Assembly (NCBI GenBank): GCA_947627615.1
Contig: CANQWS010000023.1
Span: forward strand, 1-50,164
Direction: 5' to 3'
DNA length: 50,164 bases
From: an uncultured Muribaculaceae bacterium
GTDB taxonomy: Bacteria; Bacteroidota; Bacteroidia; Bacteroidales; Muribaculaceae
This document shows positions 35,365 through 42,993 of the stretch, in pieces (positions within the stretch are counted from its first letter, which is position 1; each line of letters starts with the position of its first letter). Below the pieces are notes generated by a model, which was not told the origin of the DNA, did not search any database, and saw nothing but the letters and a program-made list of their open reading frames with translations. The position numbers were made by a program, and so were the translations under genes.

Positions 35365-35411
35365 GACGTCACCGCTTGACAGGCTGCTACGGCGGCTCGG
35401 GCGGTGACGTC
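35365..35411 (+). terminator. Terminator or attenuator hairpin between the lipoprotein FKBP and sirtuin genes
   Basis: A perfect 11-bp stem (35365-35375 with 35401-35411) has an inner GCTGC/GCGGC stem in its loop, followed by a pyrimidine-rich TTATTTCTCCTT. The sirtuin ATG is only 31 nt on, so readthrough or a promoter inside the hairpin region must drive it. Confidence 0.65.
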
Positions 35412-35441
35412 CGTTATTTCTCCTTAAAAAATCGGTCAATT

Positions 35442-36131
35442 ATGAAAAAACCTCGACTGGTAGTCCTCACCGGCGCGGGAATGAGTGCCGAAAGCGGAAT
35501 CTCCACCTTCCGCGACAGCGGAGGCCTCTGGGACAAGTATCCCGTGATGGAGGTGGCGAGCCATGAAGGATTCGTGCGCAATCCGGCTCTGATCCATGAG
35601 TTCTACAACACCCGCCGCCGCGAGCTCGTCAATGCGCGGCCCAATGCCGGCCACACCGGACTGAAAGAACTTGAACAGTGGTATGATGTTGACATCATAA
35701 CCCAGAATGTGGATGACCTCCACGAACGCGCCGGCTCCCTGAAGGTGCTCCATCTCCACGGCGAACTGATGAAGGTGCGTTCCATGAAACATCCCGAAAG
35801 AGTGTACACTCTGGGACCCGACAACCTTTCAACCTCTGTGGATACCCGCGACAGCTACGGAGACCCCGTGCGTCCGCACATAGTTTTCTTTCAGGAGGCT
35901 GTTCCGAATATCGAGCCGGCCATAGAACTCGTGGAGAAGGCCGACGTGTTGGTGATAATAGGCACCTCCATGGCCGTCTATCCGGCAGCCGGACTGGTAA
36001 ACTATGCCCGACGCGGCATTCCGGTTTACTATATTGACCCTAATCCGGCTCCGGTGCCCGACGGTGTGACCGTGCTTCGCACCACCGCTACTCAGGGCGT
36101 GAAGGAACTCATAGACATATTGCGGCCGTAA
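35442..36131 (+). CDS. cobB: Sir2-family NAD-dependent protein deacylase
   Basis: Removes acyl groups from lysines using NAD. Start set at ATG 35442 (MKKPRLVVL, 229 aa); the upstream frame runs through the hairpin. Motifs: TGAGMSAESGISTFRD (10-25), ITQNVDDLHERAG (86-98), catalytic H106 in HLHGEL and GTSMAVYPAAGL. Y55 and R58 in FYNTRRREL match the CobB/SIRT5 class that accepts succinyl and malonyl groups. The small domain lacks all four zinc-binding Cys; the protein has no Cys at all. Two FKBP genes flank it. Confidence 0.88.
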   Translation: MKKPRLVVLTGAGMSAESGISTFRDSGGLWDKYPVMEVASHEGFVRNPALIHEFYNTRRRELVNARPNAGHTGLKELEQWYDVDIITQNVDDLHERAGSLKVLHLHGELMKVRSMKHPERVYTLGPDNLSTSVDTRDSYGDPVRPHIVFFQEAVPNIEPAIELVEKADVLVIIGTSMAVYPAAGLVNYARRGIPVYYIDPNPAPVPDGVTVLRTTATQGVKELIDILRP

Positions 36132-36146
36132 TCATTTCAGAAAGAT

Positions 36147-37022
36147 ATGAAGAAAATATTGTTGGCTGTGGTGATGGCAGGTCTCGGCCTGCTCACGGCA
36201 AAAAGTCAGACCGCCGAAGCCGGAATTTCCGAGCTCGCGGACTCGATGTGCGTGCTGCTCGGCTCTACCGAAGGCGGCTACACCCGAAATATGATTTCAA
36301 GACTTCCGGAATCGGACAGAAACCGTTGCCGCGAGGATTATCTCAAGGCCATGCGGGAGGTGTTTTCAGGCGATGCCTACTATGCCGACGGCCTCAAACG
36401 GGCCCTTGACCTTTACGGATTTGTCCGTGAGCTGGAATCCAAAGGCGTGAAGGTGGACCGCAATCTGGTCATCGAGGCTTTTGAGAGCGGACTGGACAAT
36501 ACTTCCCTGACCAGAGAACAGATCGCCGCCAATGTCAAGGCCACGAACGGTCTGTATGACAGACTGCAGGCCGCAGTGCGCGAACATCAGGCTGCTGTGC
36601 GTAAAGCCCAGGCCGCTGAAAACGAGGCCGCCGGAAAAGCATTCGTGGACAGCCTGAAGAAAAAGAACAAATCGATAAAGACCACGGAGTCAGGCCTGTC
36701 ATACAGAATGGTGAAAAAAGGCAGCGGCAAGGTCACGCCTCAGGCCGGCGACAAGGTGAAGGTGCACTATACCGGCCGGCATATCGACGGGTCGGTGTTC
36801 GATTCTTCCGTTGAACGCGGCGAACCGGCGGTGTTCGGCGTGGGACAGGTGATAAAAGGTTTCGGCGAGGGCCTTCAGATGATGACTCCGGGTTCGAAAT
36901 ACACGTTCTACATCCCCGCATCCATAGGCTACGGTGAAACCGGCGGAGGCGACAGAATCAAGCCGGGAGAAACACTTCAGTTCGATGTGGAACTCCTGGA
37001 AATCAATCCCAAAGATGAATAA
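36147..37022 (+). CDS. FKBP-type peptidyl-prolyl isomerase, periplasmic
   Basis: 291 residues with an N-terminal signal (~1-20, ending TAKSQ) and no lipobox Cys, so secreted to the periplasm or processed there. The N-terminal domain (~25-165) is helical. The FKBP domain (~180-285) has VHYTGRHIDGSVFDSS, VFGVGQVIKGFGEGLQMM and IPASIGYGETGGG. It starts 15 nt after the sirtuin stop and 12 nt before the thioredoxin-like gene, likely one transcript for envelope protein folding. Confidence 0.9.
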   Translation: MKKILLAVVMAGLGLLTAKSQTAEAGISELADSMCVLLGSTEGGYTRNMISRLPESDRNRCREDYLKAMREVFSGDAYYADGLKRALDLYGFVRELESKGVKVDRNLVIEAFESGLDNTSLTREQIAANVKATNGLYDRLQAAVREHQAAVRKAQAAENEAAGKAFVDSLKKKNKSIKTTESGLSYRMVKKGSGKVTPQAGDKVKVHYTGRHIDGSVFDSSVERGEPAVFGVGQVIKGFGEGLQMMTPGSKYTFYIPASIGYGETGGGDRIKPGETLQFDVELLEINPKDE

Positions 37023-37034
37023 AAAATCAAGATT

Positions 37035-37442
37035 ATGAAAAAGATATTTTATGTTACGCTAATGACAATCATGGCCCTTGCCGGCTTTCAGGCCAGGGCG
37101 GAGTCAGAGAACGGCGAGCGCGAATATGTCTATCAGGTTCAGGCCGGCGAAGATTTGCCGGAAGTTGCCGAAGGCACCTACATGGTCATAGACTTCAATG
37201 CCTCATGGTGCATGCCGTGCCGCATGTTCAAGCCCGCTTTTGACCGCGCCGCGCAGGAGTTTGACGGAAAGGCGGTGTTCGTTTCGGTCAACGTTGACGC
37301 CTGTCCGGATCTGGCCCGTGAGTTTGCTGTCCAGTCCATACCCTTCGTGCTCGTGCTCCATGACGGAAACGAGGTGGCACGTCAGCTCGGAGCCACATCC
37401 TACCCGGAATTCAAAGCCTTTCTCGAGCGAACGCTGCGCTGA
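37035..37442 (+). CDS. Secreted thioredoxin-fold protein
   Basis: 135 residues. The signal peptide (~1-22) ends FQARAE. The thioredoxin domain has an active site SWCMPCR (C59, C62), atypical WCMPC rather than WCGPC, and the cis-Pro loop SIPFVLVL. Probably a periplasmic disulfide reductase or oxidase working with the neighbouring FKBP. Last gene of that group; the next gene has its own promoter. Confidence 0.87.
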   Translation: MKKIFYVTLMTIMALAGFQARAESENGEREYVYQVQAGEDLPEVAEGTYMVIDFNASWCMPCRMFKPAFDRAAQEFDGKAVFVSVNVDACPDLAREFAVQSIPFVLVLHDGNEVARQLGATSYPEFKAFLERTLR

Positions 37443-37454
37443 GGTTTTCCGCCG

Positions 37455-37486
37455 CTTGCATAATAGACGATAAAATTGTATTTTTG
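37455..37486 (+). promoter_or_regulatory. Promoter of the SIS-domain isomerase gene
   Basis: CTTG (37455-37458), 20 nt, TATTTTTG (37479-37486): close to the Bacteroidota consensus. The leader would be about 95 nt to the ATG at 37589. Confidence 0.6.
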
Positions 37487-37588
37487 CAAAAAAATGGCGG
37501 GGTCATGAATATGGCCCGGATTTATCGATAAAATGTGGCCGTTCAGGCCTCTAAACAACAGGGCCTCCGGGCCGTTAAAACGATTGAA

Positions 37589-38188
37589 ATGAATATTTCC
37601 GACTCTATGCGGGAGATTCTCGCAGCCGAAAGTCAGGCCATAGCGGCCATCCCTTATACTCCTGACTATGACAAGGCCGTGGAGCTGATTGTGGAACATG
37701 TCAGCCGCCGTGGCGGCAAGCTTGTAACCTCGGGCATGGGCAAGGCCGGGCAGATAGCCCTCAACATAGCCACAACCTTTTCGTCGACCGGCATACCTGC
37801 TGTGAATCTTCATCCATCGGAAGCCCAGCACGGCGACCTCGGAGTGCTTCAGCCCAATGACGTGATGCTTCTTGTGTCAAACTCCGGACGCACACGCGAA
37901 ATCATTGATCTGGTGATGCTTGCGAGAAACCTCTACAGCGATGTGCCCATCATTGTGATAACCGGCAACGGCGACAGCGAGCTGGCCCATACCGCCAACG
38001 CTACCCTCGTCACTGCCCCGGCCCCCGAGGTGTGTCCCCTCGGACTCACGCCCACCACTTCCACTACCATGATGACCGTAATAGGCGACATCCTTGTGGT
38101 GAATGTGATGAGGACGACGGGTTTCACCCGCTCGCAGTATGCCCTGCGTCATCATGGCGGCTATCTCGGAACCAAGTCACGTGACTGA
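37589..38188 (+). CDS. kdsD: Arabinose-5-phosphate isomerase, SIS domain only
   Basis: Converts ribulose 5-phosphate to arabinose 5-phosphate for Kdo of lipid A/LPS. Start set at ATG 37589 (MNISDSMRE, 199 aa); a GTG 54 nt upstream is in frame but less likely. Motifs of the KdsD/KpsF/GutQ group: SGMGKAG with the catalytic Lys, HPSEAQHGDLG, SNSGRTREI, EVCPLGLTPTTSTT and ALRHHGGYLG. The two CBS domains of enterobacterial KdsD are absent, as known for short Bacteroides enzymes, so allosteric control differs. Confidence 0.87.
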   Translation: MNISDSMREILAAESQAIAAIPYTPDYDKAVELIVEHVSRRGGKLVTSGMGKAGQIALNIATTFSSTGIPAVNLHPSEAQHGDLGVLQPNDVMLLVSNSGRTREIIDLVMLARNLYSDVPIIVITGNGDSELAHTANATLVTAPAPEVCPLGLTPTTSTTMMTVIGDILVVNVMRTTGFTRSQYALRHHGGYLGTKSRD

Positions 38189-38251
38189 CGCGCTGACGGC
38201 GGCCGGCCTGATGCACGCGGATATAAAACTCACTTCTCAACTCTGCTTCAG

Positions 38252-39163
38252 ATGAAGAAAATCATAATAATCGACGGCTGTTCAGCCAACATCGTTTTCC
38301 CTCCGGAAGTTTCGGATTTGCCCGCCGCCACCTGCGCCGAACCGGGAGGGAGGCTCCTGAACGCGGCCATCATGCTCGCCGGCGGAGGATGTGACGTGAC
38401 CGTGATGGGCGAGGCCGGACGCGATCCCCTCGGCGACCTGATAGTGAAGCGTCTGGAGGATTGCGGAATCGATGTCTCATGCATAGACCGTTACAGTGAC
38501 GGAGCCGCCACGCCTTCAGTGCTCGTTTTCCCGGGAGCCGACGGAGAGTCAGGCCGTTCGATAGTCTACAACATGACCATGGCAGAGTCATGGGATTCCA
38601 AATGGCCCCGCACGGATGCCGGCGACATAGTGGTGTTCGGCGGATTCTTCGCACTGCAGCAGCGTGTGCGCCAGCGGCTTCAGGAGTTCATAGCCAATGC
38701 CCGCAGCCGGGGTGCCCTGATCGTCAACCTCCCCGGATTCAATCCGGCCATGGTTCCGGCAGTGACCCGCGTGATGCCGGCCCTGCTCGAGGACCTCGAG
38801 ATTGCCGACGCCGTGGTGACCGCCACACCTGACCTGAAACATATTTTCGGAACGGATTCGCCCCGCAGCTGTTATGACAGCAAAATCAGTTTCTATTCCA
38901 GGCTGATGGTCAACGTTGACCCGGCAGGAAAACTCGACCTGATGTACGGCCCGACGACCGTGACGCGGGCTGTGACCGTAGGAGGCACTCAGGCGGCCCA
39001 CCGCCAGTCCGAAACGCCTCTGGCCATGCTTGTCCATGCAATGCAGCGTCTCGACATAAACGCAAAAAATATTTCCTCTCTTTCCCAACCAACACTCGAG
39101 GCTCTGGCCGATGCGGCAGTAATGCCGGGCTTTGCCACCGAACTTGCTCCTTCAGACGAATGA
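38252..39163 (+). CDS. PfkB-like carbohydrate kinase family protein, probably degenerate
   Basis: 303 residues with a ribokinase-like fold. The N-terminal signature is good: GGRLLNAAIMLAGGGCDVTV and GEAGRDPLGDLI (~residues 31-70). The C-terminal active-site signature (DTxGAGD with the catalytic Asp and anion hole) is missing; the corresponding place reads AAHRQSETPLAML (~257-270). It may bind a sugar or nucleoside without phosphorylating it. Its stop overlaps the TPR gene start by ATGA. Confidence 0.72.
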   Translation: MKKIIIIDGCSANIVFPPEVSDLPAATCAEPGGRLLNAAIMLAGGGCDVTVMGEAGRDPLGDLIVKRLEDCGIDVSCIDRYSDGAATPSVLVFPGADGESGRSIVYNMTMAESWDSKWPRTDAGDIVVFGGFFALQQRVRQRLQEFIANARSRGALIVNLPGFNPAMVPAVTRVMPALLEDLEIADAVVTATPDLKHIFGTDSPRSCYDSKISFYSRLMVNVDPAGKLDLMYGPTTVTRAVTVGGTQAAHRQSETPLAMLVHAMQRLDINAKNISSLSQPTLEALADAAVMPGFATELAPSDE

Positions 39164-40179
39164 AACATATTTCCCTTGACCCCATATTCATTCCGCCCGG
39201 CGATGTTGAAGGCATGAGCCTTGACATGCTGCAGGGCGATGTAAATATGAGCGAGTTGCGTCACACTCTCGACGGACTCCCGTTCAACACGGTCTACGAT
39301 TTTATGAGAGCCGCCGCCTACAGGATGGTGTCGGAGAACCGTACGGACGAGGCTGTGGCTCTGATCCGGGATTTCGATGCCGCAGTGACCCGCATGGGCA
39401 GCGAGTCAGCCACGTTGCTAAACATCCATGCGGCCCTGATGCAGATTCTCACGGCCATCTATATCCACGGCGAGATGTATTCCGACGCGTTGCTAACGGC
39501 GGCTGCGGTGCTTAACCTGCTGTCGCAAAGTCCGAAACGCAAGGATGAGCCGTTTCTTTCCATACTCGCGGCGCTGCTCTATGACATTTCGCACATCCAC
39601 AGCGCCCGTGACGAGAACAAGCAGGCCGAACGCGAGATAGAGAAGTCAATGAAGCTGTTCGAGCGCCTTGCCCGTCAGAACCCCGACCGTTACGGAGCCG
39701 CCCACCTGCTGGCTCTCAATGCCTCGACCTCGGTCTACAAATCGCGTGTCAAGCAGGCTAATGCGCTCGCCCACTATCAGGCCGCCACATCGACCTATCT
39801 CCAGATGCTCAACGAGGGCATGGAGGACGCCGGCATGAGGCTCATAGAATCGCTCGCCACGGAGGGCCGGACTCTCGTGAAGATGAACCGCCAGCGTGAG
39901 GCCGTGCAGTATTTCACCCGCGCGCTGAAGTATCTGACCAAGATATCACCGGAATTCGACCTGCTGCAGCTGCAGCTCTCCATTGATCTGGGCCATGCGC
40001 TGCTTGCCGTGAAGGGTACCCGCGAAAAAGGCATACATCTGCTCAACACCATGCTCTACAAGGCCTCCAAAATCAATGCCGGCGAGGAACACCGCCGCAT
40101 AGTGGACATCCTTGTCGATGCCAAGAATCCCTCTCTTGACATATTCAATTTCTGGCATAAACTGTTTCCGCGTTCATGA
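39160..40179 (+). CDS. TPR-like helical repeat protein
   Basis: 339 residues, no signal peptide, nearly all helical. Tetratricopeptide-type helix pairs are recognisable at ~190-300 (ALAHYQAATSTYLQMLNEGM, EAVQYFTRALKYLTKI). Soluble scaffold or adaptor; partners unknown. It overlaps the PfkB-like stop by ATGA and its own stop overlaps a possible early ATG of ribH, so the three are probably one transcript. Confidence 0.7.
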   Translation: MKHISLDPIFIPPGDVEGMSLDMLQGDVNMSELRHTLDGLPFNTVYDFMRAAAYRMVSENRTDEAVALIRDFDAAVTRMGSESATLLNIHAALMQILTAIYIHGEMYSDALLTAAAVLNLLSQSPKRKDEPFLSILAALLYDISHIHSARDENKQAEREIEKSMKLFERLARQNPDRYGAAHLLALNASTSVYKSRVKQANALAHYQAATSTYLQMLNEGMEDAGMRLIESLATEGRTLVKMNRQREAVQYFTRALKYLTKISPEFDLLQLQLSIDLGHALLAVKGTREKGIHLLNTMLYKASKINAGEEHRRIVDILVDAKNPSLDIFNFWHKLFPRS

Positions 40180-40241
40180 CCGACGGGCGCCGGAACACTC
40201 TCAGAATCCAAAACAGTCAAATCCAAAACATATCCAAAATC

Positions 40242-40712
40242 ATGTCAACCCACGCACCATCAATGCCACTGCCTGTGGTCAAGGACGCCCGCATAGGCAT
40301 AGCCGTAGCCACCTGGAACTCACAATTCACTTACGCGCTGCGCGACGGCGCTCTGGAAGTGCTTCATGCCAACGGTTTCAACGATGAAGCCATTGACGTG
40401 TTCTACGTGCCCGGAGCCGTGGAACTGACGTTTGCCGCCTCCCATCTGATAGAGGCGTCGGCTTACGATGCGGTCATTGTGTTCGGATGCGTGATTCGCG
40501 GCGATACACCGCACTTTGACTATGTCTGCCAGAGTGTTACGCAGGGTGTGACCACCCTCAACGCTGACTGTGACATTCCGGTTATTTTCGGTCTGCTGAC
40601 AGTGGAGAACGAGGCTCAGGCCTACGAGCGTCTGGGCGGCGTGCACGGCCACAAGGGCCGCGAAGCCGCCGAAGCCGCCATTCACATGATTGACTTCGCC
40701 CGCAAGGTCTGA
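40242..40712 (+). CDS. ribH: 6,7-dimethyl-8-ribityllumazine synthase
   Basis: Penultimate step of riboflavin synthesis. Start set at ATG 40242 (MSTHAPSMP, 156 aa), which gives a normal length; an ATG at 40176 overlapping the upstream stop would add 22 atypical residues. Motifs: ATWNSQFT (substrate site), VPGAVELTFAA, GCVIRGDTPHFDYV with the catalytic His, FGLLTVEN and HKGREAAEAA. Convergent with the carbonic anhydrase gene, 13 nt apart. Confidence 0.93.
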   Translation: MSTHAPSMPLPVVKDARIGIAVATWNSQFTYALRDGALEVLHANGFNDEAIDVFYVPGAVELTFAASHLIEASAYDAVIVFGCVIRGDTPHFDYVCQSVTQGVTTLNADCDIPVIFGLLTVENEAQAYERLGGVHGHKGREAAEAAIHMIDFARKV

Positions 40713-40725
40713 GCAAAAAAGGTTA

Positions 40726-41268
40726 TTATTCTATAGGCGTGAGCGCGCCGGTTACGGAATCCATGATGTAACCGCGTACCTTGACGTCGGCTGCCATGAG
40801 CGGATGGCGGGCTATGAGGTCGACAGTCTCGCTGATGGCATCGGCTGTGTTTTCAAAGCCGTGGAGCCAGCTGTCAAGGTCTATTCCGCAGTGGCGCATG
40901 AGGGTGATGTGTTCGTCGCTGATACCGCGGCGGCGCATGGCTTCGAGCATCTCGGCCGAATCCATGCCCTGAACGCCGCATTCCGTATGGCCTATCACCA
41001 TGATTTCGTTGACGCCCAATTCATAGACGGCCACAAGCAGTGACCTTATGGTGGAGTCAAACGGATTGGTTATGGTGCCGCCGGCATTCTTGATGATTTT
41101 GACATCGCCGTTGCGCAGGCCCAGAGCCGCCGGCAGCAGCTCCACCAGACGGGTGTCCATGCAGGTGACAATGGCGATGCGTTTGTCGGGATACTTGGAG
41201 GTGATGAACTTTCTGTAGGCTCCCGAGGCCACAAACTCGGCGTTATGCCTCAAAATCTCTTCAATCAT
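40726..41268 (-). CDS. Beta-carbonic anhydrase
   Basis: Hydrates CO2 to bicarbonate, useful for carboxylation and succinate production in the gut. 180 residues. Zinc ligands and gate are visible: C36-x-D38-x-R40 (CMDTR) and H94-x2-C97 (GHTEC). NAGGTITNPF is the usual following loop. It begins 24 nt after the sulfatase-fold gene and is the last gene on this strand before ribH, so it may be read from the long upstream operon. Confidence 0.92.
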   Translation of the reverse strand: MIEEILRHNAEFVASGAYRKFITSKYPDKRIAIVTCMDTRLVELLPAALGLRNGDVKIIKNAGGTITNPFDSTIRSLLVAVYELGVNEIMVIGHTECGVQGMDSAEMLEAMRRRGISDEHITLMRHCGIDLDSWLHGFENTADAISETVDLIARHPLMAADVKVRGYIMDSVTGALTPIE

Positions 41269-41292
41269 GATTCTTTCTCTTATATCGGTTTA

Positions 41293-42987
41293 TTATCGGT
41301 TCGTATGTTCGTAAGGCCAGATTTCTTCATCGACGTATCTTGGCCGGATTCTGTAATCGTCTGAAAGGATGTCGCTCTGAGGGTCATATCCGCTGTAGCC
41401 GGTTCCGGTGACCGAGAGCAGCAGATGGACCATACTGGCGGTTGACATGGGTTTCGACACGGCGTCACGCAGCCGTTCAATGATTTCCGCGTTGTTCCGT
41501 CGGTAGGCGTCGTTGGCATAGATTATGAACGGAACCTCCACAAAACGGCCGCCTCTGCCGGTGACGCCTCCTTCATCGTAGACGTTCTCTCCGTGGTCGG
41601 AGAAATAGATCAGCACGGTGCTTTCGGTCGAGTGTCTGATTTTCCCGATGATTTCGTGAAGGATATAATCGGTGTATCTTATTGAGTTGTCATATCCTGC
41701 CCGTCGGCGCGCCATGGTTCCGTCAAGGTTCAGCGACGGGAACGAACGGGTTTCATCGTCAGCGGTGAATATGTCGAATTCAGCGGGGTATCGGTGGGAG
41801 TATTCGGTGTGGGACCCAAGCAGATGCAGCATGATCAGTTTATGGGCGGCGCTGTCGGCCACGGCCTCGGAGAACGGTTTCAGCAGTACCTCGTCATACT
41901 TCACGGCCAGAGCGTCCTCGCTGTTCTCGGCCCCCACATATCGGATCACCGATGCGTTCATGACCATGACGCCCGATGTGTTGCTCACGCTGCCAGTGCG
42001 TTCCTGATTCGAAAGCCAGAAGGTCCGGTAACCGGCCACGTTGAACACGTCAATCAGCAGCGGGTAGCGGAGGCCGTCGCCGCAGGTGGCGTCATCTTTT
42101 TTGAACGAAAGTATCCGCTCCATGTTTCCGGACGTGTTTCCGGCAGAAGCGATGACATCGGTGAAAACGAAAAGACTGTCGGCCATCGATTCCATGAACG
42201 GGGTGGTGGGCAGCGGATAACCGTAGAGCGAGTGGTGGGACCTCGATGCCGATTCGCCTATGACCACAATCACGTTATCGGCCAGATGCAGGCTTGAAAC
42301 ACTTCCGGCATCGGGCAGCTCAGGCTTTTTTGACGCGAGCTCAGTATAAGTCCGGTGCCACTGCATGACCTCATGGCCGTACTTCAGCGTCCGTGCCGAC
42401 AGCAGATGTGCCGTCCTCCCGGACGTGAAGCATATTGAAAAGACAATGGCGGCCACCAGTCCGAGGACACTTGCGGTGCCGGTTATCAGGCAAAACATCC
42501 TTTGGGACGCACGGCGCGTCAGCCATGCAAGCAGCGATATTGCCGCAATGGAAATATACGGCCACGGTGTCCTGAGGCATCCGAGGATGTTCAGCAGTAG
42601 TCCGGGCATGAACTCGGCCGCTTCATTCGGGGTGGTCTGTGCCAGTATCAGAATCAGCTTCCGTGTGATGCCGAAGCCATAGAATGCGTAGCTGACGAGA
42701 TTGACCAGCGACAGGAGCGTATATGCAAAAATCAGTATCCATGCTATGGGGCGCCCGATTCTGTGTTTCAGCAGTAGCGCCGCGGCGAGGGTAATCACCG
42801 TTGCCTTGAAAGCCGCTACAACCGGAGTGTAGATGACGCAGAGCCATGCGGGCCAGTCGCAATAGGAAGCGCAAGTGATGTCAAAGACGCTCATGATGCT
42901 TATAATCCACAGAAACAGCCATAGGTATCTGTGACTGTAGAGCAGGTCTGAAATCCTTGAAAGCGACAGGTTCCTGAGGGTCATCAT
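41293..42987 (-). CDS. Phosphoethanolamine transferase-like (EptA/CptA) membrane enzyme
   Basis: 564 residues: about five transmembrane helices (~15-165) then a periplasmic alkaline-phosphatase/sulfatase-fold domain. The active-site stretch VIGESASRSHHSLYGYPLPT (~240) resembles that of lipid A or core phosphoethanolamine transferases, with Ser in the GE(S/T) position. LLGSHTEYSHRYP (~395) and YFSDHGENVYDEGG (~450) carry the other metal ligands. It probably decorates lipid A or another surface glycan. It starts 6 nt after the TIR-like/PstS-like gene, which places it inside the unusual operon. Confidence 0.85.
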   Translation of the reverse strand: MMTLRNLSLSRISDLLYSHRYLWLFLWIISIMSVFDITCASYCDWPAWLCVIYTPVVAAFKATVITLAAALLLKHRIGRPIAWILIFAYTLLSLVNLVSYAFYGFGITRKLILILAQTTPNEAAEFMPGLLLNILGCLRTPWPYISIAAISLLAWLTRRASQRMFCLITGTASVLGLVAAIVFSICFTSGRTAHLLSARTLKYGHEVMQWHRTYTELASKKPELPDAGSVSSLHLADNVIVVIGESASRSHHSLYGYPLPTTPFMESMADSLFVFTDVIASAGNTSGNMERILSFKKDDATCGDGLRYPLLIDVFNVAGYRTFWLSNQERTGSVSNTSGVMVMNASVIRYVGAENSEDALAVKYDEVLLKPFSEAVADSAAHKLIMLHLLGSHTEYSHRYPAEFDIFTADDETRSFPSLNLDGTMARRRAGYDNSIRYTDYILHEIIGKIRHSTESTVLIYFSDHGENVYDEGGVTGRGGRFVEVPFIIYANDAYRRNNAEIIERLRDAVSKPMSTASMVHLLLSVTGTGYSGYDPQSDILSDDYRIRPRYVDEEIWPYEHTNR

Positions 42988-42993
42988 CGGAAT

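Noticed and set aside
40176-40241. Longer N-terminus for RibH from the ATG overlapping the TPR gene stop
   Set aside because: The added residues are Asn/Gln-rich and unlike any lumazine synthase; the ATG at 40242 gives the usual length.
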